Origin: Metallosphaera hakonensis JCM 8857 = DSM 7519 | GTDB taxonomy: Archaea; Thermoproteota; Thermoprotei_A; Sulfolobales; Sulfolobaceae | Direction: 5' to 3' | Assembly (NCBI RefSeq): GCF_003201675.2 | Contig: NZ_CP029287.2 | Span: forward strand, 558,001 to 622,000 | Length of the DNA stretch: 64,000 bases | Part shown: one piece after another, positions 45,203 to 55,357 of the stretch | Layout of the letters: every line of letters starts with the position of its first letter | Position numbering within the stretch: the first letter of the stretch is position 1 | Notes under the pieces: generated by a model | What the model saw: only the letters and a program-made list of their open reading frames with translations | Databases searched by the model: none | What the model was told of the DNA's origin: nothing | Program-made: the position numbers and the translations under genes

Positions 45203-47058
45203 GGCTATATATACGCAACGTTCTTTATTATTTCTTGGATGATCGCAGGTGTTACTATCTTCTTGAGTACGTCGTCTACTATTGTAGACCTAAATTCTGG
45301 TTTATTTATCAAATTTCTTGACTCATATTCCAGCTTGACTGAGCTGGAAATCATCTTAATTAACTCATCGCCGAGCTCTTGAAAGTCCAGACTGTTTATG
45401 ATCTCGCTCCATCTATCGGCTTTTTCCTGTAATGCAATCTGATCGCTAACTAGCTTGAGGAAATAGCTCTTTATGTCCCTATTTGTCCCCAATCTCTGTA
45501 TTAGATTATTAGTAAATTTCTTTCTTATAACGGGCACAGAGAGAAGAACAAAATATGATCTTCCCCCTAAACTCCAGGAATTAGCCCTATCCGCTATATC
45601 ATCTGCAGATGTGGATATAGCAGTTTTTAGGGCCTCCTTCATGGTCTCCAGGATTTCCTCTTCCCTAACACCGATCTCGGTCTCGCTTTCTTCTGTAGTC
45701 TCCTTTACTACCTCTGATTTGACGAAGGAACCATACACCGATGTAGTATTAAACTTCCAAGTGGAGAACGGGCATATAGTAAACACTTTCTTGTTCTTCA
45801 TTTGAATCAACTTTCCGTGATAGGCTGTCATATATGAGCCGGCACACTCCATGTCATCTGCGGAATAACCTAGCTTCCTAGCCCAACAACCCGCATGAAC
45901 TGCACCGTTTACTTTATCCTTCATTAACTCGTAAGCCAGTACTCCTTGTTCTCCGCTGAGTTTATTATAAACGTAAAGTCCCTCTGGACATAGAAAGTAT
46001 ACTCCCTGAAGGCCTTGTTTTTCCTTTATTTCTTTGATTTTCTTTACGTCCTCTTTAGCTCCCTCCACATCCCCAGCTATATACTTGTCGTAACCACAAC
46101 ACATTCCATCCACTATTTTGACTCTGGGCGAGTAACTCAAGGCTTTCCCGTTGTCAAGCAAAAACTGTAGGAAACCTTCTATCCCTTCCATATCATATTT
46201 AGCTGCGCAACCAACAAAGAGGAGAGCGGGCGGTCTGTTTCTAAATTCAGTGTCTACCTTCATTTCTTTTTCCTTGATTTTAATTGAGATTTTTGGGGTA
46301 TCAATAGTGTTAATTTTTTTGTTCTCCTTCAGCCTTGGTAATGCTTCTGTCACGGCTGAGATTTTAATTCCAACTGGACAGGCATCCTGACACTCCATAC
46401 AACCGAAACAGGCTTCAAAGTCGGTTTCTCCAGAGAACAGCCTGCTGAATTTTCCAGGAGGTGACCTAGAGTAATCCTGGGTCGTCCTATAAGCTAAGCA
46501 GGAGTCGAGGCATTGACCACAACTCACACATTTCAACGCCTCCAGATACTCAGCCCTTATTGGATTTGCATATTTAGGAACTTTAGTATCTTTATCGAAT
46601 TTATTCAAAATTACTTTCTCAATCTCAGTATATTCTTGTAAGTTAGGGAACGGTAAGACGTTCTGGTTCTTCTTTAAAAATGAAAAAAGGTCCTCTAACT
46701 CATCCCTTGGAATTGTTCCGCATCTAACAATTTGTCTGGCTGGTGAATTGTAATTTATCACATAACCTATACTCCACTCAACATGCGGGACATCGATTAA
46801 ACCTTCTGACTTTATACATATTGGTATTGAGCCGGCCTTCAAGGACTTCTCCACAGTTGAGGAAACTTCCTTAATTAACTCCATTGTATCAACGGATTTC
46901 TCCTTTTTCTCAATAAGACTAGAATATATAGAGGGAATGTAATAAATTTCCTTCCCATCTCTCAGGATACCTGTCCAAGCGAACTTGGACTCAACCGGAG
47001 TCTCTATGAGTTCCCCGTAATTAACGGCTAAAATCGAGACCGTGAACTTATCCTTGAA

Positions 47059-47064
47059 CTCGTG
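47059..47064. repeat. Target site duplication, left (CTCGTG)
   Basis: CTCGTG abuts the IS end ACGTTG and is repeated at 48437-48442, so the insertion is recent enough for both copies to be intact. Confidence 0.9.
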
Positions 47065-47098
47065 ACGTTGTCCAGGTTAAGCAAAATTGAAATATTAT
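47065..47098 (+). repeat. IS terminal inverted repeat, left
   Basis: 34-bp perfect repeat beginning ACGTTGTCCAGG; matched by the inverted copy at the right end. Confidence 0.9.
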
Positions 47099-47191
47099 TA
47101 TAACTATAATATTTCGAATCATGTTATTATACACTAAATATAATCGTGATGAACAATATAATCTGGGTTAACGAATTTGATTTAAATAATT

Positions 47192-48246
47192 GTGCAGGGG
47201 GCAATAAATTCTCTGAACGAGTTGAACGGGTCGTCGAGGTCGGAACCTCAATTTGAGGGTAATATTAATAGGGGATTGGGTCGAGGTAATATCATGGAAA
47301 AGGTGCTCCATACCGAGAAGGACGTCCTGTTGAAGGCGAATGGGGTTTTCCCGTGGGAGAAGTTCAGGGAGAGGTTGGAGTCGCTCTACCGCAGAAAGCC
47401 CAAGTGGGACGTGATCCTGCTCTTCAAGACCCTCCTGATCAAGTACGTCTACGACATATCCTGGAACAACCTGGAGGGGGAGATAAGGGATAGTCAGAAG
47501 TTCAGGGAGTTCCTTGGGGAGAAGGTACCTCCCAAGAGCACGGTCTTCCTGTTCTACAAGAAGCTTCATGAGACCGTGAAGGGAGAGGAGGTCATGTGGA
47601 CCACGCTCATGGTCGAGCTCAACTCGGCCCTCGATGAGGTCATAAAAAGGTACCAAGAGAAGGGCTTCGAACTGCAGGTGGGGAGAGAAAAAACGACGAG
47701 TACGAAGAGTACTACGTGATGGACACGTTCTTCCGGGAGGCCTATCCAGGAAAGAGGAGCCTCCAGACAGGGCTCGAGAAGATCTCCCTTGACATAAGGG
47801 AGACCCGGTTCCCAGACGAACTATCCCTCATGGCCCACTCGGTCAACAAGCTCAAGCACTTCGCGACCTCAAGGAAGTACAGGGGGAGTTGGGGCATGAA
47901 GCGGGGCAAAGCCTACTACGGTCATAAGGTATGCAACCTTGTGGAGAGGAAAACTAACCTGGTGAGGGACTTCAAGGTAGGGTTAGCGAACCTCAGCGAC
48001 CTCAAGTTCTCCTTCCCCAAGGACAAGCTCCTGGGGGACAGGGCGTGGTCCTCGAGGAAGGACGTCCTGGTCAAGGGAGTGAGCGCTGCGAGACTACCTG
48101 TGGAGGGGAGCGGTGTGAGGATCAGGGAAGGCGTGGCCTCTTCGACCACCGAGAGGGGAGAGGTCGTGGAGGTCTTCTTCCTGAACCTCTATCGCGACCT
48201 CGAGGTACTCCTGACCAGGATCAGGACTAAGATCGCGATCAATTGA
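47192..48246 (+). CDS. Transposase in two overlapping frames (-1 shift at A6)
   Basis: ORF A (47192-47719, likely start ATG 47294, MEKVLHTEKDVLL) holds the N-terminal IS5-like domain (ILLFKTLLIKYVYDISWNNLEGE). ORF B (47716-48246) has VMDTFFREA with the presumed first Asp, KRGKAYYGHKVCNLVE and LGDRAWSS with the second Asp, and VVEVFF with the presumed Glu. A run of six A (47688-47693) lies where a -1 slip on AAA joins both frames and continues GREK-NDEYEEYYVMDTFF, giving a 351-residue protein from 47192. Whether the slip is programmed or an inactivating mutation cannot be told here. Confidence 0.75.
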
Positions 48247-48402
48247 CGTACGCCTCCTCGAGATCCTCCTCAGCCAGGGGCATTGAAAAATTTATCTCAA
48301 AATTGTACAATTATTTCTATATGATCTGAAGAATATAGATTATATTACTCGTTATAGTTAAATTTTATACATAATTACATGAAATGAAATATTATAGTCA
48401 CG

Positions 48403-48436
48403 ATAATATTTCAATTTTGCTTAACCTGGACAACGT
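48403..48436 (-). repeat. IS terminal inverted repeat, right
   Basis: Inverted copy of the left 34-bp TIR. In the interrupted gene it codes for 12 IS-derived residues (TLSRLSKIEILS) and a stop that truncates the 5' fragment. Confidence 0.9.
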
Positions 48437-48442
48437 CTCGTG
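48437..48442. repeat. Target site duplication, right (CTCGTG)
   Basis: Second copy of the 6-bp target duplication, restoring the CAC GAG codons of the interrupted gene when one copy is removed with the IS. Confidence 0.9.
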
Positions 48443-48896
48443 CACTGGTTTTTTGAAATTCACATATCCAAACTTATAGCTTCCCAAACCCGAACCATTG
48501 GTGTATACAAATCCTCCCACTGTTCCCGCGAGGTAAATGGGAAACAAAGCCGGGAAAAGACCTTCCCTTGCAATCCTATCTATTAGCTCTTTAAACGTAA
48601 TTCCAGATGGGACGTCTAGTCTAGAAAAGGAACCCCGATTTTCAATCATTTTATAAACGCTTCCATCTTCAAAGCGAGAAGGAGCTATCACGGCCTTTGG
48701 TCTAATATACTGTAGAATCGACCCTGACATTGAGGTTCCTTTACCAATTATCACTTCCTTCTCCTCATTCACCATGTACTTTTTTATGGGTTCTAGCCCC
48801 ATGACAGCTGCAGCTCTACTGAAGATGGAAGCGTCTAATAGCATCCACTTGCAATATTCTTTATAACATTTAAATACATTTACCTTAAACCCCTTA

Positions 48897-49640
48897 ATGG
48901 TAAACATTGTAATACCCATCAGTGTTTCTGGAATATGGTACCCTATTATCTCCCAGGACTTGGAAAGAACTGGATCAATTGGTTTGGCAGTAATACTCGA
49001 GCCCTTTTCCTATGCCACAGTTACCGAGGGAGAGGGCGTATTTATTAATGGAAAATCTGTAAAAATTCCAAATATAGAGTACTTGGAGTTAAAACTTGGT
49101 AAAGTCAAAGTTCAGATGGAAACCAGTGTCCCTTTGGGTTACGGATATGGGATTAGTGCTTCCATAAGTTTGGCCTACGCATTAGGATTCTCGGAGTTAA
49201 AGGGTATAGACAGGAAGAAAGCGGTCCTGTTGGCACATGAGAGTGAGATAGTATCAGGAAATGGGTTGGGAGACGTGGTCGCCCAATACTTTGGAAGGAA
49301 CGTGGTATATAGGGAGAAACCTGGTTTTCCACCCCACGGAAAGATAAGGATATTTGAACTGGAAAGCGACAACATTTACTCAAGGCCCATAGAGGCCATG
49401 TCCACAAGGAATATAGTACGGACTCTTTACCTCTCACTTAATCTAATAAACGAGTTCGTAAGGGAGCCTACCATCCACAAGTTCTTTGAGGTTTCGAGGA
49501 AATTCAATGAAAGCCTGGGCTTCATTAGTCCGTATCCCAACTCCTTCAGGAAGAAAGGACTAATACTTAAATTAGGAGAACCCGATTCCAACCTATGGAT
49601 AAGGCACAGGATAGCACAACAAGGAGCATACGTGGAATAG
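48897..49640 (+). CDS. Pantoate kinase (PoK, GHMP family)
   Basis: A 247-residue GHMP-fold kinase with a [19 protein letters not shown] glycine-rich ATP loop (about 81-99) and [13 protein letters not shown] (about 121-133). PoK phosphorylates pantoate on the archaeal CoA route, and the phosphopantothenate synthetase gene (46-bp overlap) and panB lie next to it. TTTAAATA about 25 bases before ATG gives a leaderless start. Its start overlaps the start of the divergent interrupted dehydrogenase gene. Confidence 0.9.
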   Translation: MVNIVIPISVSGIWYPIISQDLERTGSIGLAVILEPFSYATVTEGEGVFINGKSVKIPNIEYLELKLGKVKVQMETSVPLGYGYGISASISLAYALGFSELKGIDRKKAVLLAHESEIVSGNGLGDVVAQYFGRNVVYREKPGFPPHGKIRIFELESDNIYSRPIEAMSTRNIVRTLYLSLNLINEFVREPTIHKFFEVSRKFNESLGFISPYPNSFRKKGLILKLGEPDSNLWIRHRIAQQGAYVE

Positions 49641-50392
49641 TTCCGGAGAATCACCCCAGGAGAGACTCTATTCTTTTGAGGGAGAGACTGGTTGAAGCTA
49701 TGGAAAAAGAAATTGTAGTTCCACAGGGACTCATAGCTCACGGGCGCGGAGAGTGTTTTGATTACCTTATTGGGGAGAAAACTAGGGACTTCGCGCAAAT
49801 TGCCATCGAGGAGGCCGCTGCGTTACTGATCACTGCGAAAAACCCAGTTTTATCGGTCAATGGGAATACTGCAGCTCTAGTTCCCACGCAGTTAGTGGAA
49901 CTCGCTAACACTATTCCGGCAAAATTAGAGGTAAACTTATTCTATAGAGATACTGTCAGGGAGATTGCAATAGAGAAAGCTCTACGGCAAGCCGGCGCTA
50001 AGGAGGTACTTGGAGTTGGGGAAGATGCGTCGGAGACTATACCTGAACTCTTCAGCCAGAGAAGACGAGTGAGCAAGAGAGGGATATTTTCGGCTGACGT
50101 CGTACTTCTTGCCCTTGAAGATGGGGATAGGACCGAAGCCTTAACCAGGATCGGTAAGAAGGTAATTGCTATTGACCTTAACCCTCTATCCAGGACATCC
50201 ATGAAAGCCACGGTCACAATTGTGGATAACGTTACCCGTGCTATACCTGCACTCAAAGAGAAGGTTATGGAGCTCAAGAGAGATCCAGAGAGAGTGAACA
50301 GGATTCTTGAAAGCTATGACAACAGGGAGGTCCTAAGAAAAGCAATGAGATATATGGCCGAGAGATTGAATCAGCTTTCCTTGGACTTGTAG
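49595..50392 (+). CDS. 4-phosphopantoate--beta-alanine ligase (PPS)
   Basis: A 265-residue archaeal phosphopantothenate synthetase that joins 4-phosphopantoate and beta-alanine with ATP. The blocks [38 protein letters not shown] and [10 protein letters not shown] match the family. It overlaps the upstream PoK gene by 46 bp and ends 22 bp inside the convergent panB gene. The three consecutive steps of the archaeal CoA pathway are thus encoded here together. Confidence 0.92.
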   Translation: MDKAQDSTTRSIRGIVPENHPRRDSILLRERLVEAMEKEIVVPQGLIAHGRGECFDYLIGEKTRDFAQIAIEEAAALLITAKNPVLSVNGNTAALVPTQLVELANTIPAKLEVNLFYRDTVREIAIEKALRQAGAKEVLGVGEDASETIPELFSQRRRVSKRGIFSADVVLLALEDGDRTEALTRIGKKVIAIDLNPLSRTSMKATVTIVDNVTRAIPALKEKVMELKRDPERVNRILESYDNREVLRKAMRYMAERLNQLSLDL

Positions 50393-51159
50393 TTCTCCTT
50401 TCCTGGAAAGGTACCGGACTTAACGTCATTAACGTATTTCTCTACGGCTTCATGGATTTCAGTCTTCAGATCTAGATATTTCCTAGCAAAATACGGCGAG
50501 ATCTCTCCGAGTCCCAAAAAGTCATGAATTACTAAAACCTGACCATCACAATGAGGACCTGCCCCAATGCAGATAGTAGGAACCGAAACCTTCTCGGTAA
50601 TTTTCTTAGCTATTTCAGCGTATACATTTTCAATCACAAGAGAGAAAACTCCAGCCTCCTCCAAAGCTAGGGCGTCAGATACGAGCTTGTTCTCGTCCTT
50701 TATAGTCCTATACCCTCCCAATGTTAGATATCTCTGAGGTGTCAGCCCAATATGGCCCATAACCGGAACTCCAAATTTGACTATCTCTCTAACCCTCTCC
50801 TGCACCTCAACCCCACCTTCCAACTTCACTGCATCAGCCCCTTCTCTCGCCAGAGTCCCAGCATTATTCACTGCGACTTCGTTTGACGGCTCATAGCTCA
50901 TGAAAGGCATGTCGGCAATTATCATTTGCCTTGGGGTGGCTCTCGCGACGGCTCTGGTGTGATGGATCATATGCTCCATAGTCACCTGAAGAGTTGAAGG
51001 GAAGCCTAGAACATTCATCCCTAGGGAATCCCCTACAAGGAACGCATCTATCTTGGTCTCATTTAATATCTTCGCCATGGAATAATCGTAAACTGTTAAC
51101 ATGACTATCTTTTCTTTCCCCTTCTTTTTCAGGAAATCTTTGATAGTTATTTTTTGCAT
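50371..51159 (-). CDS. panB: Ketopantoate hydroxymethyltransferase
   Basis: A 262-residue KPHMT that makes 2-dehydropantoate from ketoisovalerate and methylene-tetrahydropterin. Family blocks: [50 protein letters not shown] and [12 protein letters not shown]. The catalytic Asp/Glu/Lys positions look intact. It is convergent with PPS. The Sulfolobus folate-like C1 carrier (sulfopterin) needed as co-substrate would come from the pterin genes at 56-61 kb. Confidence 0.95.
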   Translation of the reverse strand: MQKITIKDFLKKKGKEKIVMLTVYDYSMAKILNETKIDAFLVGDSLGMNVLGFPSTLQVTMEHMIHHTRAVARATPRQMIIADMPFMSYEPSNEVAVNNAGTLAREGADAVKLEGGVEVQERVREIVKFGVPVMGHIGLTPQRYLTLGGYRTIKDENKLVSDALALEEAGVFSLVIENVYAEIAKKITEKVSVPTICIGAGPHCDGQVLVIHDFLGLGEISPYFARKYLDLKTEIHEAVEKYVNDVKSGTFPGKENYKSKES

Positions 51160-51742
51160 TTTCAGTCTTTGCCACTTTGGAAGCCAGCGTTAAAATTTTC
51201 TTTATCCTCATGGCTACGTCCTTTGTTTCCTCGTATTGGATTGACTTCTTATATACGTCAAGTAAGAGCGGTAAGTCTTCGAACGCTATCTTCCTGAGAA
51301 TAGACCTATCAACGTCGCTCCTTATACCCCTTTTTATGAGGGACTCCAGCCTTCTCTCTATATCTGTAAGCCCTAAACTTGACGCCTGCGTCTTTATGAG
51401 AAGGATCTCAGGATCTTCTTCCTCTTGATCTAATGCTTCCTTAACTGCGTCAAGGTCTATAAATCTCCACCAATGTTGATTTGAAGACTTGTAGGAGGTT
51501 TCAATTATACCAAAATCTCTTTCTAACGCCCTAAGAATCATCTTTGGCTCAAAGTCATAGCCCATTTCTAGCAGTCTAGATGTCAAGGTGCGATAGTCAA
51601 AGTCTCCTACTTCGCTACGTCCCTTATCCTCCACTATGGACAAAGCTACCCTTAAAATAATAGATGCCCTCTCGTACTTTAAGAGAGCTTCAGTTAGCCT
51701 GTCCTTAAGTCCGCCTATCAACGAAATATCTTTCGGAAACAT
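51059..51742 (-). CDS. Hypothetical helical protein (about 227 aa)
   Basis: From ATG 51742 ([13 protein letters not shown]) the product is about 227 residues, mostly alpha-helical, charged and soluble. No family recognised. The frame is open upstream to 51970, but that part overlaps the ABC ATPase on the other strand and is unlikely to be translated. The 3' end overlaps panB by 101 bp in another frame, unusual for this window, so either the end or the panB start may be wrong. Confidence 0.5.
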   Translation of the reverse strand: MFPKDISLIGGLKDRLTEALLKYERASIILRVALSIVEDKGRSEVGDFDYRTLTSRLLEMGYDFEPKMILRALERDFGIIETSYKSSNQHWWRFIDLDAVKEALDQEEEDPEILLIKTQASSLGLTDIERRLESLIKRGIRSDVDRSILRKIAFEDLPLLLDVYKKSIQYEETKDVAMRIKKILTLASKVAKTENAKNNYQRFPEKEGERKDSHVNSLRLFHGEDIK

Positions 51743-51773
51743 TATTATTAGTCCATTTCCCTTACAATACTGT

Positions 51774-52523
51774 ATGATCGAGGACTCTTCTGCTGTCAGT
51801 GTTACATCCCTCTCTAGGAACATCAACGGTAAGAGTGTCCTTGATGGCATTAGCTTCGCAGTTTTCAAGGGGGAGGTCTTCGGAATTATTGGTCCCAATG
51901 GTGCAGGTAAAACAACGACCTTGAGGATTCTAAGCGGGATAATAATCAAGTATAGAGGGGAGGTAAGCATATTCGGTGAGAAACCGACTACTGCAAGAAG
52001 AAAGGGCTACATCTCCTATATGCCAGAGGACGCTTTTCCCTATGATAGGCTAACTGGAATAGAAAACCTCGAGTTCTACGCTAAGATCTACTCCAATGGC
52101 AATAAGGATCTGGAAAGAGAGTATCTAGAAAGAGGAGTGAAGATAGCCTCCTTACAGGACAGGATATATGACAAAGTCGCGGAATATAGCAGGGGAATGA
52201 AAAGGAGACTAATAATTGCCAGAACCCTCATGGTTAACCCAAAGTTGGCTATATTGGACGAACCCACTTCTGCTTTGGACGTTGAGTCATCGGTAAGAAT
52301 AAGGGAGGTCATCAGGAGCATGAAGGGAAATACAACATTGATCCTCTCCTCCCATAACCTGCTGGAGGTAGAATATATGTGCGATAGGGTCCTGATGATA
52401 AATAACGGAAGGGCCATTAGACTTGGAAAGCCCAAAGATATTATCCAGGAAACAGGGACCCAAAACCTTGAGGAATCCTTCATAAAACTGGTAGGTGAAA
52501 CCCAACGATCTACGATCTCTTGA
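51774..52523 (+). CDS. ABC transporter ATP-binding protein
   Basis: About 249 residues from ATG 51774 ([16 protein letters not shown]); an upstream frame of 46 codons exists but overlaps a divergent gene. Walker A is GPNGAGKTT, Walker B is [12 protein letters not shown], and the His switch is in [10 protein letters not shown]. The signature is diverged, EYSRGMKRR, instead of LSGGQ, a common variant among ABC-2 exporters. It overlaps the permease gene by 4 bp. Confidence 0.93.
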   Translation: MIEDSSAVSVTSLSRNINGKSVLDGISFAVFKGEVFGIIGPNGAGKTTTLRILSGIIIKYRGEVSIFGEKPTTARRKGYISYMPEDAFPYDRLTGIENLEFYAKIYSNGNKDLEREYLERGVKIASLQDRIYDKVAEYSRGMKRRLIIARTLMVNPKLAILDEPTSALDVESSVRIREVIRSMKGNTTLILSSHNLLEVEYMCDRVLMINNGRAIRLGKPKDIIQETGTQNLEESFIKLVGETQRSTIS

Positions 52524-53680
52524 GGAAAGAATGGATAGACCTGAGTCGGGATAGGAAGATATTGGCGGTTTCCATATTACTTCCCCTTCTTTTACTTCCT
52601 TTGATAGGAGTCATAATCTACGCGTCCGTAACATCACAGCCGCCTACGGTAGGGATAGTGAATAACGATTCCCTAAATATGCCCTATGTAAAGGACTTGG
52701 AGAATTACGTCAAAAGTCACGGTGGTATTGTTTACCTAAATAACTTCAGTGCAGTACCAGATGTGGAAGTGATATTCCCCTCATCTTTTGCCTCTAATAT
52801 TTCAAACATAGATAGGATTGCAACTGTTAGGGAGATAGTGCTTATCTCGTCTCAAAACAGCGCCCAGACCATTGTAAACGATGGTCTTTATCAGATTCTA
52901 TATAACGTCTCACTTTCCAGGATATCATTGCTGGAGAACAGAAGCCACATTAACGTCAGTCCAGTTACTGTTAGGGAACCGCTACAGGTTGAATTGGGAT
53001 ACATAAAACCAAGTAAACAAGTAACCTCCAGCAGTGTCGACAGGTTAGGGCAATTAGCTAGGGTGATCTCGTTAATTCTTTTCCCTGCAGCGACTCCCGT
53101 GATATTTTTCCTCACTGACGGAATCCTTGGGGAGAAAGAGAGGAAGACCCTCGAGTCTCTCTTGGCCTCCCCCATTGCACCAATAGAGTTTATTTCTGCA
53201 AAACTTATAATTTCCATGGCTTTAGGAGCTCTTTCCTCTCTCGGAGACCTTATAGGATTGGTAATTTTCTCAATATTTGCTCCCTTTGTAGTTGGTGGAA
53301 GTGCTGGGGTTACAGCTAGTTTCTCCATCTCAGTTGTCGTAGCTTACCTTCTGATGATTCTTCTTACTGCATCCATATCGCTCATGTTACTTGTTATCAT
53401 AGGTGGATCTCCCAGAAACGTACAAATAATTAACTTCCTCATTACTGGGTTCGGTATGCTAGCGTCGTTCTCGGCTTTAATACTGAATTTCGGATCCCTT
53501 GGGTCTCTCTCATTTATCCTAGCGATCCCTTACGTTCAGATAGTTGGTGGTTTATTGGATGGGGTCTTCGGTTTAACTAATCAAATGATTGAGCTATACG
53601 TCGGTACACTGGCAGCATCAATTCTGCTTCTGATCATTTCGTCTAGAATACTGAACCCTGAGAGGCTCCTACTAAGGTAG
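52520..53680 (+). CDS. ABC-2 type permease
   Basis: A 386-residue membrane protein: N-terminal helix (about 16-36), a large outside domain (40-170), and five to six C-terminal helices, with the [20 protein letters not shown] coupling block (about 200-219). It pairs with the ATPase upstream. The export substrate is unknown. The extracellular domain has several NxS/T sequons, consistent with S-layer-side exposure. Confidence 0.88.
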   Translation: MRKEWIDLSRDRKILAVSILLPLLLLPLIGVIIYASVTSQPPTVGIVNNDSLNMPYVKDLENYVKSHGGIVYLNNFSAVPDVEVIFPSSFASNISNIDRIATVREIVLISSQNSAQTIVNDGLYQILYNVSLSRISLLENRSHINVSPVTVREPLQVELGYIKPSKQVTSSSVDRLGQLARVISLILFPAATPVIFFLTDGILGEKERKTLESLLASPIAPIEFISAKLIISMALGALSSLGDLIGLVIFSIFAPFVVGGSAGVTASFSISVVVAYLLMILLTASISLMLLVIIGGSPRNVQIINFLITGFGMLASFSALILNFGSLGSLSFILAIPYVQIVGGLLDGVFGLTNQMIELYVGTLAASILLLIISSRILNPERLLLR

Positions 53681-53713
53681 TAAGTTTTTAATTGTAAAGA
53701 AGGATATTAGTGT

Positions 53714-53944
53714 ATGGGAAGTCTAAAAGCATATGTTTTATTAATAACCTCTATTGGAAAAGAAATGGATGTTCTAAATGAATTAAAAAAACTTGAGGGG
53801 GTTAAAGATGGAACCGCAGTATACGGGGAATATGATGCGGTGATAGAGATTGAAGGGAAGGACCTCGATGACATAAATAGAACCATAAGTCAGATAAGGA
53901 GAAACCCCAACATAATTAGGACTGTGACTCTTATTTCAATGTAA
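53714..53944 (+). CDS. Standalone Lrp/AsnC ligand-binding (RAM) domain
   Basis: A 76-residue RAM domain without DNA-binding part: [28 protein letters not shown] (about 6-33) and [20 protein letters not shown] (about 37-56). Such proteins bind amino acids as oligomers or act as accessory subunits for Lrp-type regulators. It has a T-rich/ATTAG promoter region of 33 bp after the permease gene, and may be co-transcribed with it. Confidence 0.88.
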   Translation: MGSLKAYVLLITSIGKEMDVLNELKKLEGVKDGTAVYGEYDAVIEIEGKDLDDINRTISQIRRNPNIIRTVTLISM

Positions 53945-54123
53945 TCAGATTTTTTAATTTCCTCATTCTCTCAGCACGTCTCTGCCACATCATTTCGTGA
54001 ACTATAATTACTCCATAGATGATTGTGGGGACCCACCTATGCTCATCCTTCCCTGGAACCCAGGGTCACAATCCCATAGGCCCGAAAGCGTTACTCAACT
54101 GAGCTTAAAATTGTTACTGCCCT

Positions 54124-54447
54124 TCATTGATCTATTTCGACTTGCTCGTCGTCCTCACTTTCCTCCAAGACCTTCAATTTCCTGACCAGCTCCATGACAA
54201 GAAGATCCAATTGCGCTACTCTCGCCTCTAGATAGGTTACAGACTCTTCCAATTTCTCTGTATTTTCATTCCTTGGGGACTCTTCGTTCTTTCCCTCCAT
54301 TCCGTTCTTAATGTAAAACTTAACAAGGTCTGTCACCTGAATCCCCATGTCCTCAGCCTTCCTTTTCAGCTCTTCATACATCCACTCTGGGATAGATAGA
54401 TGGATGGTCGGCAATGTCTTTTCATCTAATAAAAAATATAGGGACAA
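54124..54447 (-). CDS. Ribbon-helix-helix protein with coiled-coil tail
   Basis: A 107-residue protein with an RHH core TIHLSIPEWMYEELKRKAEDMG (about 14-35) and VTDLVKFYIKNG, then a linker and a heptad-like C-terminal helix (VTYLEARVAQLDLLVMELVRKL). It likely binds DNA as a dimer, perhaps tetramer via the coil. It is divergent from a second RHH gene only 95 bp away, so the two may share an operator region. Confidence 0.7.
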   Translation of the reverse strand: MSLYFLLDEKTLPTIHLSIPEWMYEELKRKAEDMGIQVTDLVKFYIKNGMEGKNEESPRNENTEKLEESVTYLEARVAQLDLLVMELVRKLKVLEESEDDEQVEIDQ

Positions 54448-54500
54448 CCATTATATTAATCTTCCTCTTGTAGTACAGCTCTTGAAATAGAAAGATGGTA

Positions 54501-54510
54501 GTATCGATAC
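54501..54510. promoter_or_regulatory. Palindromic operator candidate of the RHH gene
   Basis: GTATCGATAC is a perfect 10-bp palindrome; a half site CGATAC recurs at 54531-54536. They flank the ACTTAAAC box (about 54518-54525) of the RHH gene starting at 54543, consistent with autorepression by an RHH dimer. Confidence 0.35.
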
Positions 54511-54542
54511 AGAAAATACTTAAACCTTACCGATACAAGATA

Positions 54543-54734
54543 ATGTTTAGGTCTCCTATGAGAGTAATAACATTCAAGGCAGAAGAGGATTTACTTGAGC
54601 TGCTGGATAGGTATGCAATAAGGTACGGCTTGAACAGAAGTGAGGCCATTAGAAAGGCCATCGAAAAAATGGTTAAGGAGGAAATGAGCAAGGAAACAGT
54701 TCCTGTAGCTAGAGTGGAAAGGATGAAGTTGTAA
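54543..54734 (+). CDS. CopG-type ribbon-helix-helix regulator
   Basis: The start at ATG 54543 ([16 protein letters not shown], 63 aa) is preferred over 54495, since an ACTTAAAC box lies at -25 and the longer frame covers the operator candidate. The core [21 protein letters not shown] and [13 protein letters not shown] match short Sulfolobales CopG proteins. It probably represses its own gene and possibly the divergent RHH gene. Confidence 0.85.
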   Translation: MFRSPMRVITFKAEEDLLELLDRYAIRYGLNRSEAIRKAIEKMVKEEMSKETVPVARVERMKL

Positions 54735-54739
54735 GAGAG

Positions 54740-55342
54740 CTAAGCCAAGTAAATTCCTTTCTTAAAATTGTTTTCATCTATTTGTTTTTCATGATGGATT
54801 TGAGCTTTTTCCAAGTCTAGGAATGGGTCAGGGGGATCAATGGGCATTAGGTGGCCCTTTACCCAATAATGAAGAGGGATAATAACTGAAGGTTTAAGCT
54901 CCTTTACTATTTCGTGGGCCTCTTTATGATCAATTGTTATAATTCCACCCACTGGCAATGCCAGAAAGTCCGCAGTTAGAGATTTTAGCAACGACTCTTT
55001 CGGAAATTCCCCTATATCGCCCATGTGAGTAAAAGATAGGCTTCCTTTCCTTATTATGTAAATACTAGTTTTCCCCCTGGATTTCCCACCGTTGCGGTCG
55101 TGGTTGGCCTGTAGGGACTCAATCCTGTAATCCAAGTAGGTTAAGGAGTTAGTTAGACTGACTCTAACATCCTTGCTTTCTAGAATTTGAAAAGCGTTAT
55201 GATCGAAATGGTCGTGTGTGATAAGCACAAGATCAGCTTTACCTAGTGATGGTCTAGGAAGGCCAATGCTACCACCATCGTGTGGATCAATGACTATTTT
55301 GTCATCTATGGAAATCATGGAATGACCAAATAACCTGATCAT
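54740..55342 (-). CDS. Metallo-beta-lactamase-fold hydrolase (UlaG-like)
   Basis: A 200-residue MBL-fold protein. Metal motif THDHFDH (about 42-48), DPHDGGS near the N terminus, a later HMGD, and IPLHYW near the C terminus are ligands. It resembles UlaG/YcfU-like short lactonases and phosphoesterases. It is the last gene of a minus-strand series, 15 bp downstream of the IPMS-like gene, so the activity may relate to this pathway or be unrelated. Confidence 0.8.
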   Translation of the reverse strand: MIRLFGHSMISIDDKIVIDPHDGGSIGLPRPSLGKADLVLITHDHFDHNAFQILESKDVRVSLTNSLTYLDYRIESLQANHDRNGGKSRGKTSIYIIRKGSLSFTHMGDIGEFPKESLLKSLTADFLALPVGGIITIDHKEAHEIVKELKPSVIIPLHYWVKGHLMPIDPPDPFLDLEKAQIHHEKQIDENNFKKGIYLA

Positions 55343-55357
55343 GAATGGAATGAGATA

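Larger units (their letters stand above)
47065..48436 (+). mobile_element. Insertion sequence, 1372 bp, IS5-like DDE type
   Basis: The ends carry a 34-bp perfect TIR (47065-47098 and 48403-48436, starting ACGTTGTCCAGGTTAAGC), with further near-identical bases beyond it, and a 6-bp TSD CTCGTG on both sides. The single transposase is in two frames. The element lies in the middle of the FAD/4Fe-4S dehydrogenase gene. The family is judged from the transposase blocks; the exact IS name is not recognised. Confidence 0.9.
45205..48919 (-). pseudogene. FAD/4Fe-4S dehydrogenase gene interrupted by an IS
   Basis: Two minus-strand fragments form one gene. The 5' fragment (48919-48437, 161 codons) is a glycolate oxidase-type FAD domain (VIIGKGTSMSGS, GTVGGFVYTNGSG). 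The 3' fragment (47058-45205, 617 codons) continues in frame with the rest of this domain, then CVSCGQCLDSC and CFGCMECQDACP ferredoxin motifs and CCG-like heterodisulfide-reductase blocks. Removing the 1372-bp IS plus one TSD restores a 778-codon ORF with no frame change. The 3' part could still be translated from ATG 46884, but its lost FAD domain leaves it without a flavin site. The substrate (a 2-hydroxy acid such as lactate or glycolate) is unknown. Confidence 0.9.

Noticed and set aside
51636-51773. 46-codon N-terminal extension of the ABC ATPase ORF
   Set aside because: It overlaps the divergent gene, and the conserved ATPase begins just after the ATG at 51774.
51743-51970. Extended start of the hypothetical gene on the minus strand
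   Set aside because: It overlaps the real ABC ATPase on the plus strand, and its product (hydrophobic, Pro-rich) looks like a shadow of that gene.
53945-54123. Open minus-strand frame of about 44 codons (…WVPTIIYGVIIVHEMM…) between the RAM and RHH genes
   Set aside because: It looks like a membrane segment but has no ATG, GTG or TTG before its last third, so a start cannot be assigned.
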